This document shows positions 1 to 8,110 of a stretch of 17,604 bases of DNA, in pieces (position 1 is the stretch's first letter; every line of letters starts with the position of its first letter). The notes under the pieces are model-generated. The model had not been told where the DNA came from, made no database searches, and was given only the letters and a program-made list of their open reading frames with translations. The stretch is from Verrucomicrobiales bacterium (GTDB lineage: Bacteria > Verrucomicrobiota > Verrucomicrobiia > Limisphaerales > SXQI01): assembly GCA_028293365.1 (NCBI GenBank), contig JAQGOX010000316.1, forward strand, positions 1 to 17,604, read 5' to 3'. The position numbers and the translations under genes are program-made.

Positions 1-82
1 TGGTTGTCGCCTCCGGACGTTTGTAATCCGGTCCGACCATGCAACCGGCGACAACGATCAGGAGGGTTGAGGAACGGACCAT
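1..82 (-). CDS. RND efflux outer-membrane factor, OprM/NodT-type lipoprotein (N-terminus only)
   Basis: Reading leftwards from an ATG at position 82, the first 27 codons are open to the window edge. They encode a very short lipoprotein signal: Met-Val-Arg, then a hydrophobic stretch ending in the lipobox V-A-G-C at residue 14, followed by MVGPDYKRPEA. The motif GC-x-VGPDYKRP is the hallmark of the mature N-terminus of OprM/NodT-family outer-membrane channels. The family forms trimeric TolC-like exit ducts for RND pumps. It sits 93 bases downstream of the adaptor gene on the same strand, completing a pump-adaptor-channel operon. The reading frame stays open upstream of this ATG, so an earlier non-ATG start cannot be excluded; the 14-residue signal is near the lower size limit. 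The product family is clear from the motif; most of the protein lies outside the window. Confidence 0.78.
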   Translation of the reverse strand, partial: MVRSSTLLIVVAGCMVGPDYKRPEATT

Positions 83-175
83 CCCAAAACGCCCCGCAAG
101 GACCTCTGCCAGACAAAAGCAAATGCCCTGTGAGTTCGGAGTTCTAGTTTTCTGGAAATATTTCACGCGGTGAAG

Positions 176-1417
176 TTATTTGGATGCGACGGAGCTGACT
201 GGTTCTACGATTTGAACCTTGCTGCCGCTGACAAGAGAGTCATACGGATTCGTGATGACACGATCTGCGGGAGTGATCCCGCCCTCGATTTCGACGCTTT
301 GTCCGAAATCACGACCGATCTGAACCTTTCGCAGTTCGACTGTTCCATTGGAATTCACAAGGGCCACCTGCAGACCCTCCGCGCGGAACAGCAACGTGTT
401 GGATGGCAATGTCAATGCGGAATTGCCCGTGTTTCCGTCGAATCGCACTTCGCCAAAGCTGTAAGGCAGGATTCGATGCTGTGAATTATCCACCTCGAGT
501 TGCACCAGGAGCGTCCGGGAAGTAGTCGAAATGGACTCCGAGGTCGTCACCACCTTTGCGGGAAAGGGACGGTCCTTCAGTTCAGGAATTGAAAGAGTCG
601 CAGGCTGCCCGGGGACGATGCCCAAGGCGCCCGGTTGCGGCACTCGGATATATACACGGAGTCTGTCCGCCTGAGCTAAATGGAACATTTCCTTTCCACC
701 GCTCCCCGCTACGATGAGGTCGCCTACGTCCACAGCGCGGATCGTGACGGTACCCGCGAATGGCGCCACAACCCGCTGAAACGAGACCAACTCCTGCAGT
801 CGTCGCATGTTGGCCCGCTCGGCTTCGACGCTCGCGACTGCCGTTTCGCGCGCTGCCGCTTTCTCAGCGGCAGCTTGCTCCGAGACCGACGAGGTTTTCA
901 GCAACTCTTTCCAGCGATTATCAGTAACCTCCGCCAGGTGCAGGTTAGCCTGCGCCAGGGCGAGTTGAGCCCTGGCCTGTTCGAGTTGTTGGTCCAAATC
1001 CGGCGTCTCAATTATTGCAAGCTGCTGTCCCGCCTTCACATGCGCGCCAATATCCGCGTCCCAGTTCTTTAGGTAACCGTTCGCTCGAGCAAAAATGGAA
1101 GCTTCAAGCCAGGGCTTGACCTCCGCGGGCAACACCAGGCCGTCATGATTCGTTCCTGGTGTGGCCGAAACAACCGACACAGAAGGAATCGCCAATTGGC
1201 CTGTATCGGTTGCGGTCGACCGGCTTTGTTTCATGCGCGGCAGGAAGCCGAGCAAAAGTCCCCCGATAATTAGTAGTGCGATAATCGCTCCGACAAAGAG
1301 TCCGCGTTTGGAATGCGTTTTCGCGGTTGCATCCTTTGAATCTGGAGGCGGGTCCGGAGGGGGTTGTTTCCCATTCTGTTGGGTCTCCGGCAGTTCGTTG
1401 TGCTTCAATCCGTTCAT
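176..1417 (-). CDS. RND efflux periplasmic adaptor (membrane fusion protein, HlyD/MdtA-like)
   Basis: This 413-residue protein is the periplasmic adaptor that links the RND pump to the outer-membrane channel. It has a Pro/Lys-rich cytoplasmic N-terminus, one membrane segment at about residues 39-60, a biotinyl-lipoyl half-motif (GAHVKAGQQLAIIETPDLD), an Ala/Glu-rich coiled-coil hairpin with heptad-like Leu/Ala spacing, the returning lipoyl half (VVAPFAGTV, then VDVGDLI) and beta-barrel and membrane-proximal domains. I chose the ATG at 1417 because a GAGG lies about 11 bases upstream. An in-frame ATG at 1438 would overlap the pump stop codon but lacks a ribosome site, and the longer open frame to 1576 runs back into the pump gene. 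The gap to the pump gene is 13 bases, so the two are co-transcribed and probably translationally coupled. Substrate cannot be told. Confidence 0.93.
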   Translation of the reverse strand: MNGLKHNELPETQQNGKQPPPDPPPDSKDATAKTHSKRGLFVGAIIALLIIGGLLLGFLPRMKQSRSTATDTGQLAIPSVSVVSATPGTNHDGLVLPAEVKPWLEASIFARANGYLKNWDADIGAHVKAGQQLAIIETPDLDQQLEQARAQLALAQANLHLAEVTDNRWKELLKTSSVSEQAAAEKAAARETAVASVEAERANMRRLQELVSFQRVVAPFAGTVTIRAVDVGDLIVAGSGGKEMFHLAQADRLRVYIRVPQPGALGIVPGQPATLSIPELKDRPFPAKVVTTSESISTTSRTLLVQLEVDNSQHRILPYSFGEVRFDGNTGNSALTLPSNTLLFRAEGLQVALVNSNGTVELRKVQIGRDFGQSVEIEGGITPADRVITNPYDSLVSGSKVQIVEPVSSVASK

Positions 1418-1430
1418 AATAATAACATCC

Positions 1431-4400
1431 TCAGGCATGAATCGGGGTTGGTAGAGCTCCATGGGCCGGCTGACTCGATTCGTTTGTTTTGCGCGCTGGA
1501 ACCTTGCGGTGCAGCATGGTGAACACCACCGGAACGAAAAAGAGAGTCGCCACAGTGGCAAGCACGAGGCCACCAATCACGGCGCGACCGAGAGGCGCGT
1601 TTTGTTCGCCTCCTTCTCCCAGGCCCAGAGCCATCGGGACCATCCCGATGATCATCGCCAGAGCGGTCATAAGCACCGGACGCAGACGGCCAGTGCCAGC
1701 TTCCCATGCTGCTTTGAGCGGCACCATCCCCTCGTGGAGATGGGTCCTGGCAAATGTCACCACCAGCACGGAATTCGCGGTGGCAACACCTATGCACATA
1801 ATCGCCCCCATCATGGCCGGAACGCTTAGAGTGGTATGGGTAAGAAACAATCCCCATATGACTCCAGCAAGCGCACCAGTCAGGGCGGTGAGGATAATAA
1901 AAGGATCAAGCCAGCTCTGAAAATTAACGACGAGCAGCAAATAGATCAGCGCCACCGCCATGAGCAAGCCGACACTGAGGCCGACGAAGCTGGATTGCAT
2001 TGTCTGTGCCTGCCCGCGGAGTACTATAGTGCTGCCATGAGGCAGCGCTTTTTTCGCGGCGGCAATAATCGGTTGCAGATCCTTGAGCACGCCACCCAGG
2101 TCTCGACCGCTCACGCTGCCGAAGACGTCGATCACCGGCATCACATTATAGTGTGAATAAATAGGCTGGCTGTTGGTACGGGAAAATGAGGCGACATTTG
2201 CCAGCAACTGCTCGTTCCCACTGCCGGCGCTTCCAGCAGTCAACGGCATTGAGTTGAGATCGGAGAGCGAGGTCATTCGATACTCCGGCGCTCGAATGTT
2301 CAGAAGATATTGAACGCCGATGCTCGAATCGAGCCAGTATGCAGGTTGCACCTGGGTGCTGCCGCTTAGACCGAGCAGAACCGAACCGGCGATGTCGCGT
2401 TCAGAAAGATTGAGTTCGGAAGCCTTTGTTCGGTCAATGGCAAATTCAAACCGAGGCAGGTTAGACGGCTGCTGTACCCGCACATCTACCGCCCCGGAAA
2501 CGTGCCGAATTTTTTCAGCGATGGAAGCGGCGACCTGTTGATTGGCAGCCAGGTTTCGTCCGACCACCTGAATATCGTAGGGCGCGGGCAAGCCAAAATT
2601 AATCGTTTCGCTCACAATGTCCGCCGGGAGGAAATAAAAGGTTATACCGGGGTAGTTGCGGTTGAGGGCAAGCCGGAGGTTTCGAACATAGTCCGCCGTA
2701 GGCCGGTGGCCCGTCTTCAACGAGACCATGATATCTGCGTCAGCAGGCCCGGCAGTCCCGCTGTCGTTATAGCTCAGGTTAATTCCGGAAATGGGTAAGC
2801 CAATATTATCAATAATCCCCTGAAGGTCCTTGGACGGAATCTCATGGCGGATACTCTCTTCGACGTGATCGACGAGCACTGCGGTCTCCTCAATCCGCGT
2901 CCCGGTGCCGGCGCGCACATGCAAGCGAAAAGTGCCCGCATCGACACTGGGAAAGAAGTCCTGTCCGAGGAACGGAACGAGCAGCCACGAGGCCAGTGAA
3001 AAGGCCATGAATATTACAGCGAACAGCACGCGATGATCCAAAATGCCACCGAGCAAATTGTGGTAACCCTGCCGGAACCGATCGAAGACCCGTTCGAAGC
3101 CTTGCTGCAATAGCACCAGAGGCCTGAGCCAGATCGGAACTTGAGCCGCACTCGCGTGCTCCGTGTGATTCACATTCCGCTCAAACCACATTACCAGCGT
3201 CGGCACGAGCGTGCGGGATAATGCATATGAAGCCAGCACCGCGAACACGACTGCCTCGGCCAGAGGCGCAAACAAATATCGGGCCACTCCTGTAAGAAAA
3301 AACATAGGAACGAAGACGATACAAATGCAAAGTGTCGATACCATCGCGGGCAGGGCGATTTCTCCGGCGCCGATCATGATTCCGTCCTCCAGGGTTTCCC
3401 CGGCCCGTAAGTGCCGCTCGACATTTTCGATGGTCACTGTGGCGTCGTCCACCAGGATGCCCACCGCAAGGGCCAGGCCGCCCAGCGTCATCAGGTTGAT
3501 GGTTTGGCCGAAGGCGCTGAGCAGGGCCAGGGATGCCAGGACGGAAAGCGGGATCGAAATGGCAATAATGAGAGTGCTCCGCCACGAACCGAGAAAGAGG
3601 AGGATCATTGCCGCGGTCAATGCCGCAGCAATGACTCCCTCCCTGATTACGCCGCTAACAGCGGCCGTGACGAAGAGTGATTGATCGGCAAATTGCTTTA
3701 TTTGCACGTCGCTGCTTAGCGTGTTTGTGACGGTTCCCATGGCGGTTTTGACCCCGTTGGCGACGCTGAGTGTGGACGCGCTGCCATTCTTGAGGATGCT
3801 AAGCAAGGTGCTGCGCACGCCGTCCTGGCGAACCAGGTTCTGTTGGGGCATGTACCCGTCGCGCACCTGTGCGACGTCACGAACACGAATCAACGCTCCA
3901 TCAATCGTTTTGATCGGTAAATCGTTCAGCCGCGCGATCAGCCGTGGGCTGGTATTGAGGTCGATTGGATATTCGTTGGGTCCGATCTTGGCTGTCCCGC
4001 TCGGGAAAACGAGGTTCTGGGCATTAATGGCGGTTACAACGTCCTGTGCCAAAAGGTTCTGTCGCTCTAGAGCCTTGAGGTCCAGGTCCACGGAAACGAC
4101 ACGCTGCTTGCCACCAAAGGGATAAGGAATGCCCACGCCTGGCACGCTTATGAGGCCAACTCGCACCGTGTTCAATGCGAGATCGAAAGTTTCTTGCTCG
4201 GAGAGGGTTTTACTGCTGATCCCATATTGCAGAATAGGCACTGTGGAGGCGTTATAGGTAATAACCAGAGGGGGAGTAGTGCCTGCCGGAAGCTGTTTCA
4301 GAATGGTTTGGCATTCGGCGGTGATCTGAGCCACACCGGCTTCGGCCGAAACCCCTGGCTGGAAAAAAACTTTGATGACCCCTACGCCATCGTACGACGT

Positions 4401-4649
4401 TGATTCTATGTGCTCAATATTGTTGACGGTCGTCGTGAGCGCACGCTCGTCGGTGTACACCATGCGTTGCTCGATGTCTTTTGCGCTCAGACCGGTGTAC
4501 TGCCAAACGACGCTGACGACCGGAATATTAATGGACGGAAAAATGTCGGTTGGCGTGCGCAATAGCACAAAGGGGGTCAATAACAGTAACAAAAGAGACG
4601 CCACGACAAACGTGTAAGGGCGGCTGAGTGCCAATCGAACGATCCACAT
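1431..4649 (-). CDS. RND multidrug efflux transporter permease (AcrB/MexF superfamily, HAE1-like)
   Basis: A 1072-residue inner-membrane pump of the resistance-nodulation-division superfamily, close to the usual 1030-1070 residues. It begins with the typical first membrane helix (MWIVRLALSRPYTFVV) and the PTDIFP-x-INIPVV segment. It has two periplasmic porter halves and a helix-4 motif GILVDD with the proton-relay pair D401-D402. The C-terminal half ends with the usual GGL-x-LATVATLFFVPV helix. Aligning helix 10 by eye with AcrB (GLSAKNAILIVEF versus GVATANSVLVVTF), the position of the AcrB relay lysine K940 is Ala958 here. The start at 4649 is well supported: GAGGA lies 8 bases before the ATG. 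It heads a leftward operon with the adaptor and channel genes, divergent from the formate dehydrogenase. Drug or solvent export is the family role; the real substrate is unknown. Confidence 0.97.
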   Translation of the reverse strand: MWIVRLALSRPYTFVVASLLLLLLTPFVLLRTPTDIFPSINIPVVSVVWQYTGLSAKDIEQRMVYTDERALTTTVNNIEHIESTSYDGVGVIKVFFQPGVSAEAGVAQITAECQTILKQLPAGTTPPLVITYNASTVPILQYGISSKTLSEQETFDLALNTVRVGLISVPGVGIPYPFGGKQRVVSVDLDLKALERQNLLAQDVVTAINAQNLVFPSGTAKIGPNEYPIDLNTSPRLIARLNDLPIKTIDGALIRVRDVAQVRDGYMPQQNLVRQDGVRSTLLSILKNGSASTLSVANGVKTAMGTVTNTLSSDVQIKQFADQSLFVTAAVSGVIREGVIAAALTAAMILLFLGSWRSTLIIAISIPLSVLASLALLSAFGQTINLMTLGGLALAVGILVDDATVTIENVERHLRAGETLEDGIMIGAGEIALPAMVSTLCICIVFVPMFFLTGVARYLFAPLAEAVVFAVLASYALSRTLVPTLVMWFERNVNHTEHASAAQVPIWLRPLVLLQQGFERVFDRFRQGYHNLLGGILDHRVLFAVIFMAFSLASWLLVPFLGQDFFPSVDAGTFRLHVRAGTGTRIEETAVLVDHVEESIRHEIPSKDLQGIIDNIGLPISGINLSYNDSGTAGPADADIMVSLKTGHRPTADYVRNLRLALNRNYPGITFYFLPADIVSETINFGLPAPYDIQVVGRNLAANQQVAASIAEKIRHVSGAVDVRVQQPSNLPRFEFAIDRTKASELNLSERDIAGSVLLGLSGSTQVQPAYWLDSSIGVQYLLNIRAPEYRMTSLSDLNSMPLTAGSAGSGNEQLLANVASFSRTNSQPIYSHYNVMPVIDVFGSVSGRDLGGVLKDLQPIIAAAKKALPHGSTIVLRGQAQTMQSSFVGLSVGLLMAVALIYLLLVVNFQSWLDPFIILTALTGALAGVIWGLFLTHTTLSVPAMMGAIMCIGVATANSVLVVTFARTHLHEGMVPLKAAWEAGTGRLRPVLMTALAMIIGMVPMALGLGEGGEQNAPLGRAVIGGLVLATVATLFFVPVVFTMLHRKVPARKTNESSQPAHGALPTPIHA

Positions 4650-4652
4650 ATC

Positions 4653-4745
4653 CTAATTCCTCAGTTTCACGGTGATCTCGCTCCGTTCGTGCGGCCATTC
4701 AGCATTCGCACGCGAGCCCTCGAGATTCTGTTTATGTTTACTCAT
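4653..4745 (-). other. possible 30-codon leader ORF before the RND pump gene
   Basis: On the minus strand an ATG at 4745 opens a frame of 30 codons that closes with TAG only three bases before the ATG of the RND pump gene. The end of this frame contains the pump's Shine-Dalgarno GAGGA. The predicted peptide begins MSKHKQ and is hydrophilic and charged, with no signal or membrane segment. No clear ribosome site precedes it. The position suggests a leader peptide or translational coupling device, but a chance open frame of this length is quite likely. I do not recognise the sequence. Confidence 0.2.
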
Positions 4746-4896
4746 TTGCAGTATTTTCAACGTTTCGATGCCATCCGGATAACGGAATCCTCCTCCTCCT
4801 GTTGCAAAGCCAATGCCAAATATTACGAACGCCTTTGGAATTTTTTGAACCGCCGTTCTGACAAGGGGTTATCATGAGGGGTGTGATTATAAAAAT

Positions 4897-4911
4897 ACCG
4901 GTTCTGCCGGT
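4897..4911. promoter_or_regulatory. inverted repeat ACCGG-N5-CCGGT, candidate upstream activator site
   Basis: ACCGG, five bases TTCTG, then CCGGT form a perfect 5+5 palindrome. Its centre is about 140 bases upstream of the start point predicted from the sigma-54 promoter at 5016-5031. That is the distance at which enhancer-binding activators commonly bind. It does not resemble the FhlA site of E. coli that I remember. A second copy is not present nearby, so assignment as an enhancer is inference. Confidence 0.35.
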
Positions 4912-4938
4912 TTAGACGTTCCGGGCATGACGCTGCGT

Positions 4939-4962
4939 CGGCGATATGTCGAACGGTCGCCG
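4939..4962. promoter_or_regulatory. inverted repeat CGGCGA-N12-TCGCCG
   Basis: Perfect 6-base arms separated by 12 bases, centred about 92 bases upstream of the predicted sigma-54 start point. It could be an operator half-pair or a transcript hairpin on an upstream RNA, or a chance event in GC-rich DNA. The TCGAACGGTCG core has further partial symmetry. Function is unknown. Confidence 0.25.
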
Positions 4963-5015
4963 CCACTTTTTCAATTGAAAGTCATTTTGTGCGGGATATT
5001 CAGGCGCTAATAGTT

Positions 5016-5031
5016 TGGCACCAAATTTGCA
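5016..5031 (+). promoter_or_regulatory. sigma-54 (RpoN) -24/-12 promoter of the formate dehydrogenase operon
   Basis: The sequence TGGCAC-CAAAT-TTGCA matches the sigma-54 consensus TGGCAC-N5-TTGCW at every position with exact spacing. The GG lies at 5017-5018 and the GC at 5029-5030, predicting a transcript start near 5042. It faces the formate dehydrogenase, 49 bases before its ATG. It implies that transcription of the operon needs RpoN and an AAA+ activator; one such activator is encoded at 12706-14331. The predicted start point also helps choose the gene start: the GTG at 5044 would sit almost on the transcript start, while the ATG at 5080 has a leader of about 38 bases. Confidence 0.88.
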
Positions 5032-5079
5032 CGGAATGATTCTGTGGAAAAACTATTACCTCAACAGCCTGGGGAATTC

Positions 5080-8052
5080 ATGATCAATGTAATCGTCAAC
5101 GGTATGGTAACGGAAGCGAGGTCTCAGGAGCGCCTGGTCGATCTCCTCAACCGGACGAACGCCAAAATCCCTCAAGTTTGTTACCACCCGCAGCTCGGCC
5201 CTATTCAAACTTGCGACACCTGCATGGTGGAAGCGGACGGAAAGCTAGTCAGAGCTTGTGCCACTCAGGTAGTGCCCGGAATGAATATCTCCACAGTCTC
5301 CGCAACGGCCGATGCAGCTCGACGAGAAGCTTTTGACCGGATTCTCGGCAATCACATGCTTTACTGCACGGTTTGTGACAACAACAACGGCAACTGCACA
5401 GTCCACAACACTACCAAGCTCCTGGCCGTGGAGCACCAGAAGATTCCGTTCACGAAGAAGCCGTACGCGGTCGACAACTCTAACCCATTTTATCGATACG
5501 ATCCGGATCAGTGCATTCTCTGCGGACGTTGTGTGGAGGCCTGCCAAAATGTGGAGGTTAACGAGACCCTCTCGATTCGCTGGGAAGACCCGCATCCGCG
5601 AGTCCTGTGGGATGGCGGGAAACCCATTGGTGAATCGAGCTGCGTTTCTTGCGGCCATTGCGTCACGGTTTGTCCCTGCAATGCCTTAATGGAGAAATCG
5701 ATGGTCGGCGAGGCCGGATTCTTCACTGCGTTGCCGAAAAGTGCGCTGGAGGATATGATTGATATAGTCAAAGGCGTGGAACCGGATACCGGGTACGGAG
5801 CAATCCTGAAAGTTTCGGAGGCTGAAGCGGCGATGCGTGAATCCCGCATTCGCCGCACTAAAACCGTATGCACCTATTGCGGTGTTGGTTGCAGCTTCGA
5901 TGTCTGGACCAAAGACCGGCAAATTCTGAAAGTCGAGCCGCTTGACGGCCCGACCAATGGAATCTCGACCTGTATCAAAGGAAAGTTTGGCTGGGATTTC
6001 GTCAACAGTTCTGACCGATTAACCAGGCCACTCATACGCGAAGGCGGCGAGTTTCGTGAGGCGACCTGGGATGAAGCGCTTGGCCTCGTCGCACGGAAAT
6101 TGGCGGAAATCAAGGCGCGGAGCGGTCCAGACTCACTGGCTTTCATCTCCTCTTCAAAATGCACAAATGAGGAAAGTTATCTAATGCAGAAGCTGGCCCG
6201 CGCCGTAATCGGGACGAACAACATGGACAATTGTTCCCGGTACTGCCAGGCGCCAGCGACGATGGGCTTGTTTCGCACAGTTGGTTACGGTGGGGATTCG
6301 GGATCTCTCAAGGACATTGAAAACGCCAGCCTTGTCGTTATTATCGGCAGTAACACGGCTGAGGCCCATCCTGTCATAGCCACCCGAGTAAAACGCGCCC
6401 ACAAACTTCGGGGCCAAAAGCTAATCGTCTCCGACTTGCGCAGGCATGAAATGGCGGAACGCGCCGATCTCTTCCTGCATCCAAAGCCAGGCACCGACCT
6501 CGTTTGGATCTCCGCCATCACCCGTTACATTCTCGATAACGGCTTGGCCAAAACGTCGTTTTTGGAGAATTCGGTGAATGGTCTGGAGGAATACAAAAAG
6601 AGCCTTGAGACCTTCACAATGGAATTTGCTGCGAAGACATGCTGCCTGACGATTGAGACTTTGGAGCAAGTGGCGCACATGATCTCCGAGGCGGAAGGTG
6701 TCTGTATTCTTTGGGCCATGGGGGTAACCCAACACAGCATGGGATCGGATACTTCCACCGCAATTTCGAACCTCTTGTTGGTCACCGGCAATTACATGCG
6801 GACTGGCACCGGCGCGTACCCTTTGCGCGGCCATAATAATGTGCAGGGCGCAAGCGATCACGGTGCGATGCCGAATTACCTCCCGGGATACCAATCGGTG
6901 GATGATCCCGAAGTGCGCGCTCGCTTCGAGGCGGGTTGGAAAGTCAGACTCCCAGCCTTGAAAGGCCTCGATAACCATGAAATGATCGAGGCGATTCACC
7001 AGGGCAAACTCAAGGCCATGTACTTGTTTGGCGAAGAAATCAGTCTCGTAGACTCCAATTCAAACTTTGTTAACGATGCCCTGAGTCAACTCGAATTCTT
7101 TGTGGTCCAGGATATATTTTTCAGCGATTCCTGCCGGTTTGCGGATGTTGTCTTGCCTGCAAGTCCCAGCCTTGAAAAAGATGGGACATTTACCAATACC
7201 GAACGGCGCATTCAACGACTCTATCAAGTCTTTGAGCCTTTGGGTGAAAGCCGCCCCGACTGGCAAATCATTCAGGACCTCGCCAATCGTCTCGGCGCGA
7301 ATTGGAAATTCGAACATCCGTCCGCGATTTATACTGAGATTGCTTCGCTCACCCCGCTTTTCGCCGGAGTGAGTTACGACCGCCTGGAAGGGTACAAAAG
7401 CCTGCAATGGCCTGTCGCTGCGGACGGCTCCGACCAGCCGCTGCTGTATACCAGTCGATTCAATTTCCCGGACGGCAAAGCAAGGCTATTTCCAGTGATA
7501 TACAGTGAGCCGAACGACCAGGTGAACGATGAATTCGATTTGCATTTGAACAATGGCCGCCTGCTGGAACATTTCCACGAAGGAAATCTGACGTACCGCA
7601 GTGCCGGCATCCGGGAACAAACGCCGGATACATTCGTGGAACTCTCACCGGAACTCGCGACGGAGCGTGCGATCGAAAGTGGCGCCTGGGTCCAACTGAT
7701 TTCCCGGTATGGCCAGGTCCGGGTCCGTGCTTTGGTGACCGATAGAGTTGAAGGCAAAGAACTTTACATGCCGATGAACTCTTCGGAGAGTCCTGTAAAT
7801 CGGCTCACAGGCAACTTCACGGATAAAGTAACTCATACCCCTGCTTACAAAGAAACATCGGTTCAATTGCGGGTTCTGGGCGAAAACGGTCCGAGCCCGC
7901 TGCCACGAAGCAACCCGCGTTTTGGCCGGCGAACGCCGCAGCGCGGCGTTGAGGTGGAGCGAAAATGGAACCGGGCTGACTACCGGCTTCCCGGAAGTCC
8001 GATTGTATTTCACGCGACAAAAGCAAAAGCAAACGGAAAAAACGGAACCTGA
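5080..8052 (+). CDS. fdhF: molybdenum/tungsten formate dehydrogenase, catalytic alpha subunit (YjgC/YrhE type)
   Basis: A 990-residue protein that oxidises formate to CO2 at a bis-MGD cofactor and passes electrons along built-in iron-sulfur clusters. In order: a 2Fe-2S ferredoxin domain (C34, C45, C48, C60); a complex-I-chain-3-type motif with H92 (HMLYCTVCDNNNGNC); two 4Fe-4S motifs (CILCGRC from C145, CVSCGHC from C188); the molybdopterin 4Fe-4S site (C264, C267, C271, C298); the active-site motif CSRYCQAP with C389 as the likely Mo ligand; and a C-terminal molydopterin dinucleotide-binding domain. It is cysteine- not selenocysteine-dependent. Residue 390 is Gln where E. coli FdhF has His. 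Overall similarity is to Bacillus YjgC/YrhE, which pair with a DUF1641 subunit, as here. ATG 5080 is preferred: GGGGA lies just upstream, MINVIVNG is the natural domain start, and the promoter position fits. GTG 5044 is the alternative. Cytoplasmic; no Tat signal. Confidence 0.96.
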   Translation: MINVIVNGMVTEARSQERLVDLLNRTNAKIPQVCYHPQLGPIQTCDTCMVEADGKLVRACATQVVPGMNISTVSATADAARREAFDRILGNHMLYCTVCDNNNGNCTVHNTTKLLAVEHQKIPFTKKPYAVDNSNPFYRYDPDQCILCGRCVEACQNVEVNETLSIRWEDPHPRVLWDGGKPIGESSCVSCGHCVTVCPCNALMEKSMVGEAGFFTALPKSALEDMIDIVKGVEPDTGYGAILKVSEAEAAMRESRIRRTKTVCTYCGVGCSFDVWTKDRQILKVEPLDGPTNGISTCIKGKFGWDFVNSSDRLTRPLIREGGEFREATWDEALGLVARKLAEIKARSGPDSLAFISSSKCTNEESYLMQKLARAVIGTNNMDNCSRYCQAPATMGLFRTVGYGGDSGSLKDIENASLVVIIGSNTAEAHPVIATRVKRAHKLRGQKLIVSDLRRHEMAERADLFLHPKPGTDLVWISAITRYILDNGLAKTSFLENSVNGLEEYKKSLETFTMEFAAKTCCLTIETLEQVAHMISEAEGVCILWAMGVTQHSMGSDTSTAISNLLLVTGNYMRTGTGAYPLRGHNNVQGASDHGAMPNYLPGYQSVDDPEVRARFEAGWKVRLPALKGLDNHEMIEAIHQGKLKAMYLFGEEISLVDSNSNFVNDALSQLEFFVVQDIFFSDSCRFADVVLPASPSLEKDGTFTNTERRIQRLYQVFEPLGESRPDWQIIQDLANRLGANWKFEHPSAIYTEIASLTPLFAGVSYDRLEGYKSLQWPVAADGSDQPLLYTSRFNFPDGKARLFPVIYSEPNDQVNDEFDLHLNNGRLLEHFHEGNLTYRSAGIREQTPDTFVELSPELATERAIESGAWVQLISRYGQVRVRALVTDRVEGKELYMPMNSSESPVNRLTGNFTDKVTHTPAYKETSVQLRVLGENGPSPLPRSNPRFGRRTPQRGVEVERKWNRADYRLPGSPIVFHATKAKANGKNGT

Positions 8053-8110
8053 TTTACCTTGAAACGAGTATTACCAGGAACTGAATTCAACCCCCAACTC
8101 TCATCCAATC

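Larger units (their letters stand above)
4650..5079. other. divergent intergenic regulatory region between RND pump and formate dehydrogenase genes
   Basis: A stretch of 430 bases without a convincing long gene. It holds the ribosome site of the leftward RND gene, a 30-codon minus-strand ORF, a TCC-repeat tract at about 4788-4800, two inverted repeats (4897-4911 and 4939-4962) and, at the right end, an exact-consensus sigma-54 promoter. I found no convincing sigma-70 promoter for the leftward operon; the nearest candidate has TTGAAA as -35 but a poor -10. A 62-codon plus-strand frame at 4689-4877 looks non-coding. Confidence 0.7.

Noticed and set aside
1161..4617. Many open plus-strand frames of 70-157 codons lying opposite the adaptor and RND genes (for example 1489-1920 and 3211-3684)
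   Set aside because: They mirror strongly supported minus-strand genes, have low-complexity Arg/Ser/Thr-rich translations and no family motifs. GC-rich antisense frames explain them.
4788..4800. TCC repeat tract, which reads AGGAGGAGGAGGA on the minus strand, as a ribosome site
   Set aside because: The nearest minus-strand ATG downstream of it opens only five codons, so no gene uses it.
4689..4877. 62-codon plus-strand frame in the divergent region
   Set aside because: No ribosome site, unconvincing composition, and it covers the presumed regulatory sequences of both flanking operons.
5044..5079. GTG at 5044 as the formate dehydrogenase start
   Set aside because: It would lie about two bases from the transcript start predicted from the sigma-54 promoter, and adds 12 residues before the natural ferredoxin-domain start; kept only as an alternative.
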